A DNA stretch of 64,000 nucleotides, from the NCBI RefSeq assembly GCF_016863295.1, contig NZ_BOOP01000001.1:496001-560000 (forward strand), in the 5' to 3' direction. Position 1 is the first letter of the stretch, and each line of letters begins with the position of its first letter. The stretch is from Planotetraspora phitsanulokensis (GTDB taxonomy: Bacteria > Actinomycetota > Actinomycetes > Streptosporangiales > Streptosporangiaceae). The notes beneath the pieces were generated by a model. That model was not told the origin of the DNA. It did not search any database and worked only from the letters and a program-made list of their open reading frames with translations. A program made the position numbers and the translations under genes. Below, piece by piece: positions 25,260 to 38,421 of the stretch.

Positions 25260-26015
25260 GTGGACTTTCCTCAGGCGCTGCGGGAGCGGCGTAACGGGCG
25301 CCGGCTGAGCCAGCTCGACCTCGCCCTGCGGGCGGGGACGACCCAGCGGCACCTCAGCTTCATCGAGAGCGGCCGGTCGGCTCCGGGCAGGGCCATGGTC
25401 GTGCGGCTGGCCGAGTCGCTGGAACTGCCCCTGCGGGAGCGCAACGAGCTGCTGCTGGCCGCCGGATACGCGCCCGCCTACCCGGAGACCTCCCTCGACG
25501 CCCCCGCCCTGGCGCCCGTGCGGGCCGCGCTGGGGCACATCCTGGCCGGTCACGAGCCCTACCCGGCCATCGTGGTCGACAGGTACGGCGATCTCGTCGC
25601 GGCCAACGAGGCGTTCGGGCTGATCACCGAGGGAGCCGCGCCCGAGCTCGTCGGGCCGGGGACCAACGCCTACCGCCTGGCGCTGCATCCGGACGGCCTG
25701 GCTCCCCGGATCATGAACTTTCCCGACTGGGCCCGCCACATCCTCGAACGGCTCCACCAGGCGGCCCCGCACGACCCCGCGGGCCGGATCGCGGCGCTGC
25801 ACGCCGAGCTGGAGACGTACGTCCCCGAGGTGCCGCCGTCACCGGACCACCTGGGGTTCGCCGTACCGTTGCACCTGCGGTCCCCGCGCGGCGAGCTCCG
25901 GCTGATGACCACGGTCACCACTTTCGCCACAGCCGTGGACGTCACGCTCGCCGAGCTGAAGCTCGAGGCCTTCCTGCCCACCGACCAGGCCACGGCGTCG
26001 CTCCTGTCCGCCTGA
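25260..26015 (+). CDS. XRE-family regulator with MmyB-like ligand-binding domain
   Basis: 251 residues. The N-terminal helix-turn-helix (FPQALRERRNGRRLSQLDLAL..TTQRHLSFIESGRS) is XRE-type. The rest matches the MmyB-like PAS-related domain (YPAIVVDRYGDLVAANEAF; NFPDWARHILERL). Start GTG at 25260, 7 bases after TACAAC, a leaderless layout. Such proteins are common in actinomycetes, often controlling an adjacent oxidoreductase, but no such partner is present here. It lies between the permease and uvrB, both on the same strand. Confidence 0.85.
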   Translation: MDFPQALRERRNGRRLSQLDLALRAGTTQRHLSFIESGRSAPGRAMVVRLAESLELPLRERNELLLAAGYAPAYPETSLDAPALAPVRAALGHILAGHEPYPAIVVDRYGDLVAANEAFGLITEGAAPELVGPGTNAYRLALHPDGLAPRIMNFPDWARHILERLHQAAPHDPAGRIAALHAELETYVPEVPPSPDHLGFAVPLHLRSPRGELRLMTTVTTFATAVDVTLAELKLEAFLPTDQATASLLSA

Positions 26016-26148
26016 CGCGGGCAGGGGGATCCGCACCGGAATTGTCGGTGCCCGCGCGTAGGTTATGGAGGTGTGGGGCCGGCGCGGCGAGCGGAGTCGC
26101 CGCCGACGGATGGTCGCCCCGCGGCAAGCGAAGAGTGGAGATCGGCCG

Positions 26149-28260
<2,112 letters not shown>

Positions 28261-28476
28261 CCCCGCACCCCGCCTGACGGGCCGTGCATGAGCGGGCCGT
28301 GCCGGTCCCGCCTGGCGGGCCGCGCCCAAGGGGTCTTGCCCGGTCTCGCCTGACCCGTCCCGCCTGCCTGACCGTCCCCTCCGGGTGAGGCCGGGGGAGA
28401 CGGCCCGCGGACGGTTACGGGTGCCCGGCGGGGTCACGAGCGCGGCAGGCCAAGCAGAAGGGTCACAGCAGCAGGA

Positions 28477-29784
28477 TCAAGGAGTACGGACCGTTTCGGG
28501 GCCCCGGACGGTCTCGGGGGTGCGGACAACCTCCGCCGGGGTGCGAGGGGACGTCGCCGGGGCGTCTGAGGCGTCCTGGCCCTGCCTCCGCGAGACCGCT
28601 CCGGCGACCACGGCCAGCAGTGCCAGAACCAGGACCAGGGCGCCGTATGCGGTGGCCGTGGTGTGCAGCCCGACCGACGGGACGGCCAGCCCGGCCAGGA
28701 CGGCGGGCACGCTGAACGCCAGGTAGCTCACCACGTAGATGGAGGCGAACAGTTCCGCCCGCTCCGCGGGCTCGGCGAGCTGCGCGAGCGAGCGGAACGC
28801 GCCGAGGAAGGCGGCGCCGAAGCCGCTGCCTGCGACGGCCGTACCGACGAAGAACAGCGGTGCCGACTCCACGGCCATCGCCGTCAGGGCCAGCGCCGTT
28901 CCGACGGCCAGCGAGACCGATCCCGCGATCATCACGCGCCGCGGATCCATGTCGCGGACCACCAGGGAGGCGACGGCTCCGGCACCGGTCAGGGTGGTGA
29001 CCACGAGGCCGCCGACCAGGTGGTTGGAGACGTGCAGGACGCTCGCCGTCACCGAACCGCCGAGGGACAGGTAGAGCCCGCCCATCGCCCAGGTCGCCAC
29101 GAGGCAGGGGACGGCGGCGAGGAACGCCCGCCGGGCCCGGGGCGGCACGGACGCGCGCGGGCGCAGCGACGAGAGGGCTCCCGGGCGCCGCGAGACCGTC
29201 TCCGGCAGGAACGCCACACCGGCGGCCAGGATCACGAAGACCACCGCGAGAAGGGCGAACGGCAGGGTCGTCGGCGCGGGAGCGTACTGCAGCAGCAGCC
29301 CGGCCCCCAGCGCTCCTACGGCCAGGCCCACGGTGGGCGCCACGCTGTTCGTCAGCGCGCCCTGGCGTGGACTGCGCTGCAGGTCCACCACGGCGGCGCT
29401 GATGGCGCCGGCCGCGGCGCCCGTCGCGAGGCCCTGCAGGATCCGCGCCAGCAACAGGAGCCCTACTCCGTCGGCGGCCATGAAAACGACCATGGCGACC
29501 GCCTCGGCCAGCAGGGCGACGGCCAGGACGGGCCGCCGGCCGACATGGTCGGAGATCCCCCCGACGGTCAGCAACGCGATCAACAGGGCCAGGACGTAGA
29601 CGGCGAACACGGCGGTCAGCACGGCGGCCGAAAAGTGCCATCGCTGCTGGTAGACCACATACAGCGGGGAGGGTGTGCTCGAGGCCGCCATGAAGGCCAG
29701 CAGGGTCCCGCCCACCAGCCAGAAACCGGCCTGCCGGGGAATCCGCCGCCCGGTGCGGTCGGTTGACGGGGGAGCGCCAGTCAT
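28477..29784 (-). CDS. MFS drug/metabolite exporter (12 TM)
   Basis: 435 residues, twelve hydrophobic segments. The loop 2-3 motif (GGISDHVGRRPVL) and the first-helix start (LLAFMAASSTPSPLYVVYQ) are typical of the DHA1-like major facilitator superfamily. ATG at 29784 is preceded by AAGGAG. It is divergent from an ArsR-type regulator, and two copies of the same 18-base inverted motif lie in the 83-base intergenic region, so expression is probably repressed by that regulator until a ligand appears (inference). The C-terminal 35 residues are Thr/Pro/Glu-rich. Substrate unknown. Confidence 0.85.
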   Translation of the reverse strand: MTGAPPSTDRTGRRIPRQAGFWLVGGTLLAFMAASSTPSPLYVVYQQRWHFSAAVLTAVFAVYVLALLIALLTVGGISDHVGRRPVLAVALLAEAVAMVVFMAADGVGLLLLARILQGLATGAAAGAISAAVVDLQRSPRQGALTNSVAPTVGLAVGALGAGLLLQYAPAPTTLPFALLAVVFVILAAGVAFLPETVSRRPGALSSLRPRASVPPRARRAFLAAVPCLVATWAMGGLYLSLGGSVTASVLHVSNHLVGGLVVTTLTGAGAVASLVVRDMDPRRVMIAGSVSLAVGTALALTAMAVESAPLFFVGTAVAGSGFGAAFLGAFRSLAQLAEPAERAELFASIYVVSYLAFSVPAVLAGLAVPSVGLHTTATAYGALVLVLALLAVVAGAVSRRQGQDASDAPATSPRTPAEVVRTPETVRGPETVRTP

Positions 29785-29800
29785 GTGCGTGCTCCTTAAA

Positions 29801-29818
29801 GTTCCAAAATTTTCGAAC
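29801..29818. promoter_or_regulatory. Operator candidate 1 (MFS/ArsR-type divergent region)
   Basis: GTTC-N10-GAAC with an AAAATTTT core, 17 bases upstream of the MFS start codon. Confidence 0.6.
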
Positions 29819-29848
29819 TGTTGGAGAGTACGCCCCCGATGCGCGTCG

Positions 29849-29866
29849 GTTCAACTATTCTCGAAC
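29849..29866. promoter_or_regulatory. Operator candidate 2 (MFS/ArsR-type divergent region)
   Basis: A second GTTC-N10-GAAC of identical geometry, containing TATTCT (29856-29861), the leaderless -10 of the regulator gene (6 bases before ATG 29868). Binding here would directly block the regulator's own promoter. Confidence 0.6.
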
Positions 29867-29867
29867 T

Positions 29868-30371
29868 ATGAGTGGAAACTCACGTGAGCTCGCGCATCCG
29901 GACGCGGCGGACCTGGCCCTGACCGACGTGCTGTTCGCCCTGAGCGATCCGTCGCGGCTGGCGATCGTGCGGTCGCTCGTCGAGGGGCCGATCGAGGTGG
30001 CGGCGTGCCAGCCGGCCGGCGCGGAGATCCCCAAGTCCACGCTCTCGCATCACCTCAAGACGTTGCGTGAGGCCGGGGTGATCCGCAACGTCCCCAGCGG
30101 CCGCCAGCGATACGTCAGCCTGCGCAGCGGCGACCTGGACGGGCGATTCCCCGGACTGCTGACCGCCGTCCTCGGCGCCGCGCCCGGCCCGGCCGCAGAC
30201 CCGGCGCCCGACGTGGCGCCGATCCTGGCCGCGGGCTCCTCGCGCGGCACGGCACGGAAGGAAACGTCCGGTGCAGCGCCCTCGGGCGACACCCCACGCA
30301 AACCCCGAAGCGAAACCCCAGGCGACGCTCCGCACGACACCGAAGGCGCGCCCCTGGGCGCCCGGAGCTGA
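29868..30371 (+). CDS. ArsR-type winged-helix repressor
   Basis: 167 residues. The first 95 residues form an ArsR-like winged helix (ALSDPSRLAIVRSLVEGPIEVAACQ; KSTLSHHLKTLREAGVIRNVPSGRQRYVSLR). No metal-binding CxC is present, so it is likely a non-metal sensor. The last 70 residues are Ala/Pro/Arg-rich and probably disordered. ATG at 29868 lies 6 bases after a TATTCT hexamer. It is divergent from the MFS exporter it probably controls. Confidence 0.85.
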   Translation: MSGNSRELAHPDAADLALTDVLFALSDPSRLAIVRSLVEGPIEVAACQPAGAEIPKSTLSHHLKTLREAGVIRNVPSGRQRYVSLRSGDLDGRFPGLLTAVLGAAPGPAADPAPDVAPILAAGSSRGTARKETSGAAPSGDTPRKPRSETPGDAPHDTEGAPLGARS

Positions 30372-30374
30372 CGC

Positions 30375-31064
30375 GTGAGACCGGCTGTGGGTGAGCCGCT
30401 GCGGCGGTGCACGGCCTGCGGCGGCTGGGAGTACGGCGGAGCGCCGAGCTGCGCGCGCTGCGCCGCGCTCGTCGACGACATCGTCGAGGACGCCTGGCGG
30501 GAGTTCCTCACGCGGATGCTCGGCACGCGGCCGGGCGTTCAGGGCGCCGGAGCGGGCGAGCTCGACGCGCGGGGCGCGGGAGGCCACGTGCCCGGCGCGG
30601 GGAGCACCGGGGCGGCCGGTGACGGGCGGACCGCGGGGGACGAGCGGGCCGTCGCCGAGATGGTCGCCGAGGAGCCCGACCGGCACGACTGGCGGGTGTT
30701 CGACGCCGCGCTCGACAGGCTGACCTGCGACGACTGCGGCGACCGGTTGGGAAGGGGCCTGGCGGGCTGTCCTGGGTGCGACCTGGCGCACGGCTTCCGT
30801 TACGCGGCGATCGAGACCGACCGGTCGGGTGTCCCTCCGGGGAACGAGCACGCGATCCGGGTGAACGTCTCCGTGGTGCGCCGCCCGCACGGCATCTCGG
30901 CGCCCGAACTGCTCGGCAGGAGCCTGTTCCTGCCGTTCCTGCTGGCCGGGGCGCTCCCCACGACGCGGCAGGCGCAGCGGATGTCCGCTCTCCTGAAGAG
31001 TGGGGTCACCCGGGAGGAGGTCGCGGCGCTCGTCGACGCTGTGTCGGCGGAGTTCAGCCGCTGA
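30375..31064 (+). CDS. Zinc-ribbon protein of unknown function
   Basis: 229 residues. Two CxxC pairs near the N-terminus (CTACGG, CARC) and two more in the middle (CDDCGD, CPGC) suggest two small zinc ribbons, separated by a Gly/Ala/Glu-rich linker. I recognise no named family. It starts with GTG four bases after the repressor gene's stop, so it is probably co-transcribed with it. It ends by overlapping the opposing DUF4126 gene by 11 bases. Confidence 0.65.
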   Translation: MRPAVGEPLRRCTACGGWEYGGAPSCARCAALVDDIVEDAWREFLTRMLGTRPGVQGAGAGELDARGAGGHVPGAGSTGAAGDGRTAGDERAVAEMVAEEPDRHDWRVFDAALDRLTCDDCGDRLGRGLAGCPGCDLAHGFRYAAIETDRSGVPPGNEHAIRVNVSVVRRPHGISAPELLGRSLFLPFLLAGALPTTRQAQRMSALLKSGVTREEVAALVDAVSAEFSR

Positions 31065-31671
31065 CGCTCCCCGGCGGCGGCACCGTGCGTGCTCTGCGGG
31101 ACTCCCGATAGCGCCGCACCCGGACCATTAACCGCCATCCGGCGAGCGCCAGCACCGCCATCGCCACGATGACGAGCACCGGCAGGAAGATCGCGACGAG
31201 GCTCATGCCCAGCGCGCTCGCGTCCTCGACCGTGCTGACGACGGGAGCGCCGAATCCGGCCGTGGTCGCGTTGACGACCGGCCGGGCGCCCGACTTCACG
31301 AGGTGCACGGCCAGGGCGACCACGATGCCGAGGACCCAGCCGACCGCCGGATGCTCGGCCATCCAGGTGGAGTTGTCGAGCTTGGCCGCCGCCGCGGTGG
31401 CGCTGAACACCACGCCTCCGGAGGCGGGCCGTACGGCCGTCTGCACGATGTCGTTGACGTGGTCGACCACGGGGACCTTGTCGAGCACGAACTCGGCGAC
31501 GAGCAGCACCCCGATGATCGTCAGCACCCAGCCGTTGGACAACCATTCGTAGCCCTGCGGCAGCCGTACGGCGTCGGTGAAGTTGGCGAGCAGGCCGACG
31601 ACCATGAGCGGGATGTAGGCGTTGAGCCCCGCCGCCGTCGACAGGCCGAGCCCGGTCAGAGCCGCGAACAT
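31054..31671 (-). CDS. DUF4126 membrane protein
   Basis: About 205 residues with five to six hydrophobic segments. It starts MFAALTGLGLSTAAGLNAYIPL, the DUF4126 signature (Gly-rich first helix followed by NAY). ATG at 31671 has GGAGG five bases upstream; GTG at 31683 is the alternative. The C-terminal 20 residues are Arg-rich and cytoplasmic. Function unknown; family members are integral membrane proteins. Confidence 0.75.
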   Translation of the reverse strand: MFAALTGLGLSTAAGLNAYIPLMVVGLLANFTDAVRLPQGYEWLSNGWVLTIIGVLLVAEFVLDKVPVVDHVNDIVQTAVRPASGGVVFSATAAAAKLDNSTWMAEHPAVGWVLGIVVALAVHLVKSGARPVVNATTAGFGAPVVSTVEDASALGMSLVAIFLPVLVIVAMAVLALAGWRLMVRVRRYRESRRARTVPPPGSVSG

Positions 31672-31873
31672 CAGCACCTCCACGCAGTGCGAGACGATCT
31701 CGCGCAGACACCAACGGACGATTCTGCCCCTGTGTCCCCGTTCCGCCGTCCCAATCTTCGGGGAACGGAAACTCCTTCATAGCCGCTTATCCCGGTCATT
31801 TCCGGTGAACCGGTCTCCTGATCGGGCGACGGCGTCCCGCCGGCCGGATCGGCCCTGGTCGGGAGGATGCGGC

Positions 31874-32575
31874 TCAGGCGGTGCCGGTTCCGGCGGCGGA
31901 CACGCCGGGTGCCGTACGGGGATCGGGGAGGGAGACCGGCTCGACCGGCAGGAGCGGGCTGTGCCATCCCCGCTCAGGGGAATGCCGCCGGACGATCTTT
32001 GCGGGGACGCCCGCGATGACCGAGTGGTCGGGGAACTCGCCGCGGACGACCGCCCCGGCCGCGACGACCGACTGGCGGCCGATGCGCGTGCCCGGGAGGA
32101 TGATCGCCCCCGTGCCCAGCCACGAGCCCGAACCGATCGAGACGGGATTGTTGCGCGGCCACTGCCGTCCGATCGGCTTCTCGGGATCGTCGTAGACGTG
32201 GTTCTGGTCGGTGATGTAGACGTACGGGCCGGTGAACACGTCGTCGCCGATGTCGATCGACTGGTGCCCGACGATGTGGCTGCCCCTGCCGATCGAGCAG
32301 GCGCGGCCGATCCGCACGATCGACCCGGGTCCGAGATCCACGCCGGGGCCCATCCCGGCCGAGATCGAGACCCGCTCCCCGATCAGCGTGTGGTCCCCGA
32401 TCTCGATCCACGCCTCGCCGAAGATCGCGCCGAGCGGGAAGGAGACGCATGCCCCCTCACCGAGGCGCCGGAACCGGTAACCGCCCGTGGAGCCGGGGCT
32501 GAGCGCGGCCGCATCGCGCAGGTAGGCCCACCCCCGGTGGGCCAATCGGCCCACGACACGCTTCACGATCGACAT
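31874..32575 (-). CDS. Left-handed beta-helix acyltransferase (hexapeptide repeat)
   Basis: About 233 residues from ATG 32575. It carries repeated hexapeptide turns (IEIGDHTLIGERVSISAGMG, IVRIGRACSIGRGSHIVG, VSIGSGSWLGTGAIILPG, IGRQSVVAAGAVVRG) and the catalytic-type His in DQNHVYDDP, as in maltose/galactoside O-acetyltransferases and related sugar acyltransferases. It ends VIAGVPAKIVRRHSP, typical of the family. A TACCTT hexamer lies 8 bases before the start. Substrate unknown. Confidence 0.85.
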   Translation of the reverse strand: MSIVKRVVGRLAHRGWAYLRDAAALSPGSTGGYRFRRLGEGACVSFPLGAIFGEAWIEIGDHTLIGERVSISAGMGPGVDLGPGSIVRIGRACSIGRGSHIVGHQSIDIGDDVFTGPYVYITDQNHVYDDPEKPIGRQWPRNNPVSIGSGSWLGTGAIILPGTRIGRQSVVAAGAVVRGEFPDHSVIAGVPAKIVRRHSPERGWHSPLLPVEPVSLPDPRTAPGVSAAGTGTA

Positions 32576-32632
32576 AACGGGACAAGGTACCCGCTGGTCC
32601 CGCCCTTGACCATGGTGGGTTCGCGCACGTAG

Positions 32633-35025
<2,393 letters not shown>

Positions 35026-35060
35026 GTCCGTAGGGGGACGTTCTGAGCGAGCCGGAGGCG

Positions 35061-35975
35061 GTGCTGTCCAGCTACCTCGCGCACCTGGCGGTGGAGCGGG
35101 GCCTGGCTGCCAACACGCTCGCCTCATACCGTCGTGACCTGCGGCGCTACCTCGACCATCTCGCGGCGCAGGGAATCGACTCCTTCTCGCGGATCACCGA
35201 GTCCGACGTCGTCGCCTTCCTGACCTCGTTGAGGGAGGGCGACGAGGAGCACCCCGCCCTGGTCGCCAGCTCGGCGGCCCGGGCGGTCTCGGCGGTCCGC
35301 GGGCTGCACCGCTTCGCCGTCCGCGAGGGCGTGACGGATCACGACCCCGCGCACGAGGTCCGGCCGCCGCGCCAGCTGCGCAGGCTGCCGAAGGCGATCA
35401 CGGTGGCCGACGTGGAACTCCTCATCGCCGCCGCCGGCCCGGAGGACGCGCCGCTGACCCTGCGCAATCGCGCGCTCCTTGAGGTCCTGTACGGCACGGG
35501 CGCGCGGATCTCCGAGGCGGTGGGGCTGGCGGTCGACGACGTCTCGCACCGCGAGGAGCCCGATCACGACCAGGTCCGTCTGCGGGGCAAGGGCGGCAGG
35601 ACCAGGATCGTCCCGCTGGGCCGGTTCGCCCGCGGGGCCCTGGACGCCTACATGGTCCGGGCGAGGCCCCAGATCGCCGCTCACGGGCGCGGGACGCCCG
35701 CGCTGTTCCTCAATGCGCGAGGGGGCAGGCTGACCCGTCAGGGCGCCTGGGAGGTCCTCCAGGCGGCGGCGGAGCGGGCGGGCCTTTCCGGTGTTTCTCC
35801 GCATATGTTGCGGCATTCATTCGCAACCCACCTCCTTGACGGAGGCGCCGACGTTAGGGTTGTGCAGGAGTTGCTGGGCCACGCCTCGGTCACCACGACA
35901 CAGGTTTACACGCTCGTGACCGTCGACAGGCTCCGCGAGGTCTACGCCGCGGCCCACCCCCGGGCGCGGCGCTGA
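35061..35975 (+). CDS. xerD: Tyrosine recombinase XerD
   Basis: 304 residues. N-terminal core-binding domain ([23 protein letters not shown]) and C-terminal catalytic domain with Arg in [10 protein letters not shown], Lys in [19 protein letters not shown] (His-x-x-Arg), LLGHAS (His) and the nucleophile Tyr in TTTQVYT. With XerC it resolves chromosome dimers at dif during division. The start is uncertain: GTG at 35061 has GGAGG only two bases upstream, and a CTG at 35043 is possible. It is followed by parA and scpAB, a conserved segregation neighbourhood. Confidence 0.93.
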   Translation: MLSSYLAHLAVERGLAANTLASYRRDLRRYLDHLAAQGIDSFSRITESDVVAFLTSLREGDEEHPALVASSAARAVSAVRGLHRFAVREGVTDHDPAHEVRPPRQLRRLPKAITVADVELLIAAAGPEDAPLTLRNRALLEVLYGTGARISEAVGLAVDDVSHREEPDHDQVRLRGKGGRTRIVPLGRFARGALDAYMVRARPQIAAHGRGTPALFLNARGGRLTRQGAWEVLQAAAERAGLSGVSPHMLRHSFATHLLDGGADVRVVQELLGHASVTTTQVYTLVTVDRLREVYAAAHPRARR

Positions 35976-36096
35976 ACGTATTTGGCTCCACGCCGAATAT
36001 GGCGTTGAATATCGCAGGCCCTGGCGCGCCGCCTTGCCGCATGGGGGCCTACGCTCTAAATTCGATCAGGTTCGGTCCATCAGGGAGGTTCGTCAG

Positions 36097-36990
36097 TTGA
36101 CTGCGACCACAGATGCGACGTGGACCGCGGGGACTCCCGGCGGTGAGATCGGGCCGACCGGTCGCCCTCGTCCCGTATTCCCGGAGCCGACACCGCCGGA
36201 GACGCACGGTCCCGCGCGGATCGTCGCCATGGTGAACCAGAAGGGCGGCGTCGGCAAGACGACCACCACGATCAACCTGGGCGCCGCGCTGGCCGAGGTG
36301 GGCCAGCGGGTGCTGCTCGTGGACTTCGACCCCCAGGGCGCGCTCTCCGTCGGGCTCGGCATCGATCCGCGGCCGCTCGAGTCGACCATGTACGACCTCA
36401 TCATGGAGGAGCCGGACGTCACGATCGACGACGTGCTGCTCAACACCTCCGTCGAGGGCATGGACCTGCTGCCGAGCAACATCTTCCTGTCCGGCGCGGA
36501 GATCAGGCTCGTGAACGAGGTGGCGCGCGAGTACGCGCTGCAGCGGGCGCTCGAGCCGCTCCTGCCGCACTACGACCTCGTGCTCATCGACTGCCAGCCG
36601 TCCCTCGGCCTGCTCACGGTCAACGCGCTGACCTGCGCGCACAGCGTGATGATCCCGCTGGAGTGCGAGTTCTTCGCCCTGCGCGGCGTCGCGCTGCTGA
36701 TGGAGTCGATCGGCAAGGTGCAGGAGCGCCTGAACAAGGACCTTGAGATCGACGGCCTGCTGGCCACGATGTACGACCCGCGCACCCTGCACGCGCGCGA
36801 GGTGCTGGCGACGATCATGCAGGGCTTCGGCGACAAGGTCTTCCACACCGTCATCAACCGGACCGTGCGGTTCCCCGACGCCACCCTGGCCGGCGAGCCC
36901 ATCACCCAGTTCGACCCGGGTTCGATGGGAGCCACCGCCTATCGCGAACTGGCTCGTGAGCTGCTCGTCAGGTGGCCCTCCCGGGTCTGA
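36097..36990 (+). CDS. parA: ParA-family ATPase of the scpAB neighbourhood
   Basis: About 297 residues. Deviant Walker A KGGVGKTTTTINLGAALAE, Walker A' DFDPQGALSVGLG, Walker B LVLIDCQPSLGLLTVNAL. TTG at 36097 is preferred (AGGGAGG eight bases upstream); a GTG-initiated form from 36034 lacks this support. The first 45 residues are Pro/Thr-rich. No parB is adjacent, so this is the orphan ParA-like protein usually found between xerD and scpA rather than the oriC ParA. It probably assists chromosome organisation (inference). Confidence 0.9.
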   Translation: MTATTDATWTAGTPGGEIGPTGRPRPVFPEPTPPETHGPARIVAMVNQKGGVGKTTTTINLGAALAEVGQRVLLVDFDPQGALSVGLGIDPRPLESTMYDLIMEEPDVTIDDVLLNTSVEGMDLLPSNIFLSGAEIRLVNEVAREYALQRALEPLLPHYDLVLIDCQPSLGLLTVNALTCAHSVMIPLECEFFALRGVALLMESIGKVQERLNKDLEIDGLLATMYDPRTLHAREVLATIMQGFGDKVFHTVINRTVRFPDATLAGEPITQFDPGSMGATAYRELARELLVRWPSRV

Positions 36991-36999
36991 CACCACGCG

Positions 37000-37026
37000 C
37001 GGTTCCGAGCCCCCGCTTCGGGACCG
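37000..37026 (+). terminator. Hairpin after parA
   Basis: Nine-bp stem (one G-T) with a 9-base loop, 10 bases after the parA stop. Two further 7-bp inverted repeats follow at 37066-37072/37089-37095 and 37107-37113/37128-37134 in this convergent region. Confidence 0.5.
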
Positions 37027-37198
37027 TACGCGCCGGGTGTGCTCCGGCTAGGCCAGCCCCGCCCAGGCCGAGGGGCTCTTGGGGGAGTCTCGGCCCGGTG
37101 CCCGCAGGCCACGTCACCATAGGGCGGCGTGGCCGTACGGGCCGGGTCCGCTCGGGGCCCGCGCGCCACGATGCAGCCGGGGCCCCCGCGCGGCTCGA

Positions 37199-38323
37199 TC
37201 AGGACCGCGTGCCGCCAGGACCGTCGAACAGCGCGCTGTAGTTGTCGACCAGCATCGCGCTGCCCTTGACCGCCGAGGTCACGTCGGCTCCGGCCAGCTT
37301 CCCGACGCCGTCTTCGCCCGGGAGCCAGGCGGCGCCCTTCTCCGGGCCGAGCGGCACGACGATGATGGGCGGCAGCGGCTGCCACGTGCCGAGCTCGCCC
37401 TCTCCGGTGATCAGTGTCCGGAGATTTCCCGCGAGCAGCTGGCCCTGGTAGTTCGCGGCGCCGGCCGTGTTTCGGTCGGCGTCGGTGATGTCGCCGAGGG
37501 CGTACACGCGGTCGTGCCCGATCACCTGCAGATGCTCGTCGACGCGGAGGTAGCCGTTCGCGTCGCGGGTGTCCGCGAGGGAGCCCTTCAGATAGCCGGA
37601 CTGCGGCGTGAGGCCGAAGCAGCGGAACCAGATGTCGGCGGTCAGCTTGTCTCCGTCCTCGGTGGCGACCGTGATCTCGCCGAACGTGGCGGGAACGGTG
37701 TCCGGCAGCGCCGTCAGCGCGGTGCCGAGCTTGACCTCGACGCCGATCTCGTCCAACTGGCGGCGGAGGTCGTCGCGGAGCGACTGGTCGAACGGGCCGG
37801 GGAGGATGTCGGCGCCGACGTCGACGATCGTCACGTGCTTGTCGGGGAAGAACGCCTTGATCTCGCCCGCGAGCTCCAGACCGGTGGGGCCGGCGCCGAC
37901 GAGCAGTACTCGGGTGGCGCGCCGGAGTTCGTCGTGCGCGGCCCGGTGCCTGGCCCGTGCCGTCTCGGCGTTCGGCGCGTCCGTCTTGGCGGGGAACGGA
38001 TACGTCGACCCGGTCGCCAGGATGAGGTAGTCGGGCTCGAGTTCCCTCCCCGATTCGAGAGTGACGCGCCGGCCGTCCACCGCCACGGCACGGTCACGCA
38101 GGAACCGCCCCTGCTTCAACAGGCGGTCGTAGGGCATGAAGATCCGCTCCAGCCAGACGGGCTCGACCAGGGCCCGCCATGCCGCGACGTTGTGCACGAA
38201 GATCTCGCTGGCGTCCACGAGGGTGACGTCGGCCACGTCGTCGAGACCTTTGGCGACGTTGACGCCGCCGTATCCGCCGCCCACGACCACGACGCTCGGG
38301 CGTCCACCGGTGTTGCTGGTCAT
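37199..38323 (-). CDS. NADH dehydrogenase-like FAD flavoprotein (NDH-2/FSP1-like)
   Basis: About 374 residues. Two Rossmann dinucleotide motifs: FAD site VVVVGGGYGGVNVAKGL at the start and NAD(P)H site RVLLVGAGPTGLELAGE near residue 150, plus the FAD-binding GDITD motif (VYALGDITDADR). Length and spacing fit the NDH-2/AIFM2-like quinone-reductase group rather than thioredoxin reductases. ATG at 38323 is preferred over ATG 38350. It is divergent from a HxlR-type regulator, which typically senses redox or electrophile stress, so the pair probably forms a stress-responsive module (inference). Confidence 0.85.
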   Translation of the reverse strand: MTSNTGGRPSVVVVGGGYGGVNVAKGLDDVADVTLVDASEIFVHNVAAWRALVEPVWLERIFMPYDRLLKQGRFLRDRAVAVDGRRVTLESGRELEPDYLILATGSTYPFPAKTDAPNAETARARHRAAHDELRRATRVLLVGAGPTGLELAGEIKAFFPDKHVTIVDVGADILPGPFDQSLRDDLRRQLDEIGVEVKLGTALTALPDTVPATFGEITVATEDGDKLTADIWFRCFGLTPQSGYLKGSLADTRDANGYLRVDEHLQVIGHDRVYALGDITDADRNTAGAANYQGQLLAGNLRTLITGEGELGTWQPLPPIIVVPLGPEKGAAWLPGEDGVGKLAGADVTSAVKGSAMLVDNYSALFDGPGGTRS

Positions 38324-38342
38324 GACGATGCTCGTCCTCTCA

Positions 38343-38400
38343 CTTGTCATTTAGTGGTGACGAGGCGAAGAGTAGCAGCTAGGAAAGTCGAAGTGACAAG
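38343..38400. promoter_or_regulatory. Inverted repeat in NDH-2/HxlR divergent region
   Basis: CTTGTCATTT (38343-38352) and AAGTGACAAG (38391-38400) are inverted copies with one mismatch. A smaller GTCA-N8-TGAC lies at 38347-38362. Likely HxlR binding sites. Confidence 0.45.
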
Positions 38401-38408
38401 GGAGCGGA

Positions 38409-38414
38409 TAGGAT
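38409..38414 (+). promoter_or_regulatory. -10 element, leaderless layout, of the hxlR gene
   Basis: TAGGAT, then 7 bases, then GTG at 38422. Confidence 0.4.
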
Positions 38415-38421
38415 GGCGACC

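Noticed and set aside
26065-26148. Upstream ATG for uvrB
   Set aside because: It would begin immediately after a TAGGTT hexamer that looks like the -10 box, and the added residues do not resemble UvrB. ATG 26149 has a ribosome-binding site.
35990-36005. ACGCC-N6-GGCGT inverted repeat before parA as a parS site
   Set aside because: It does not resemble the conserved TGTTTCACGTGAAACA parS sequence.
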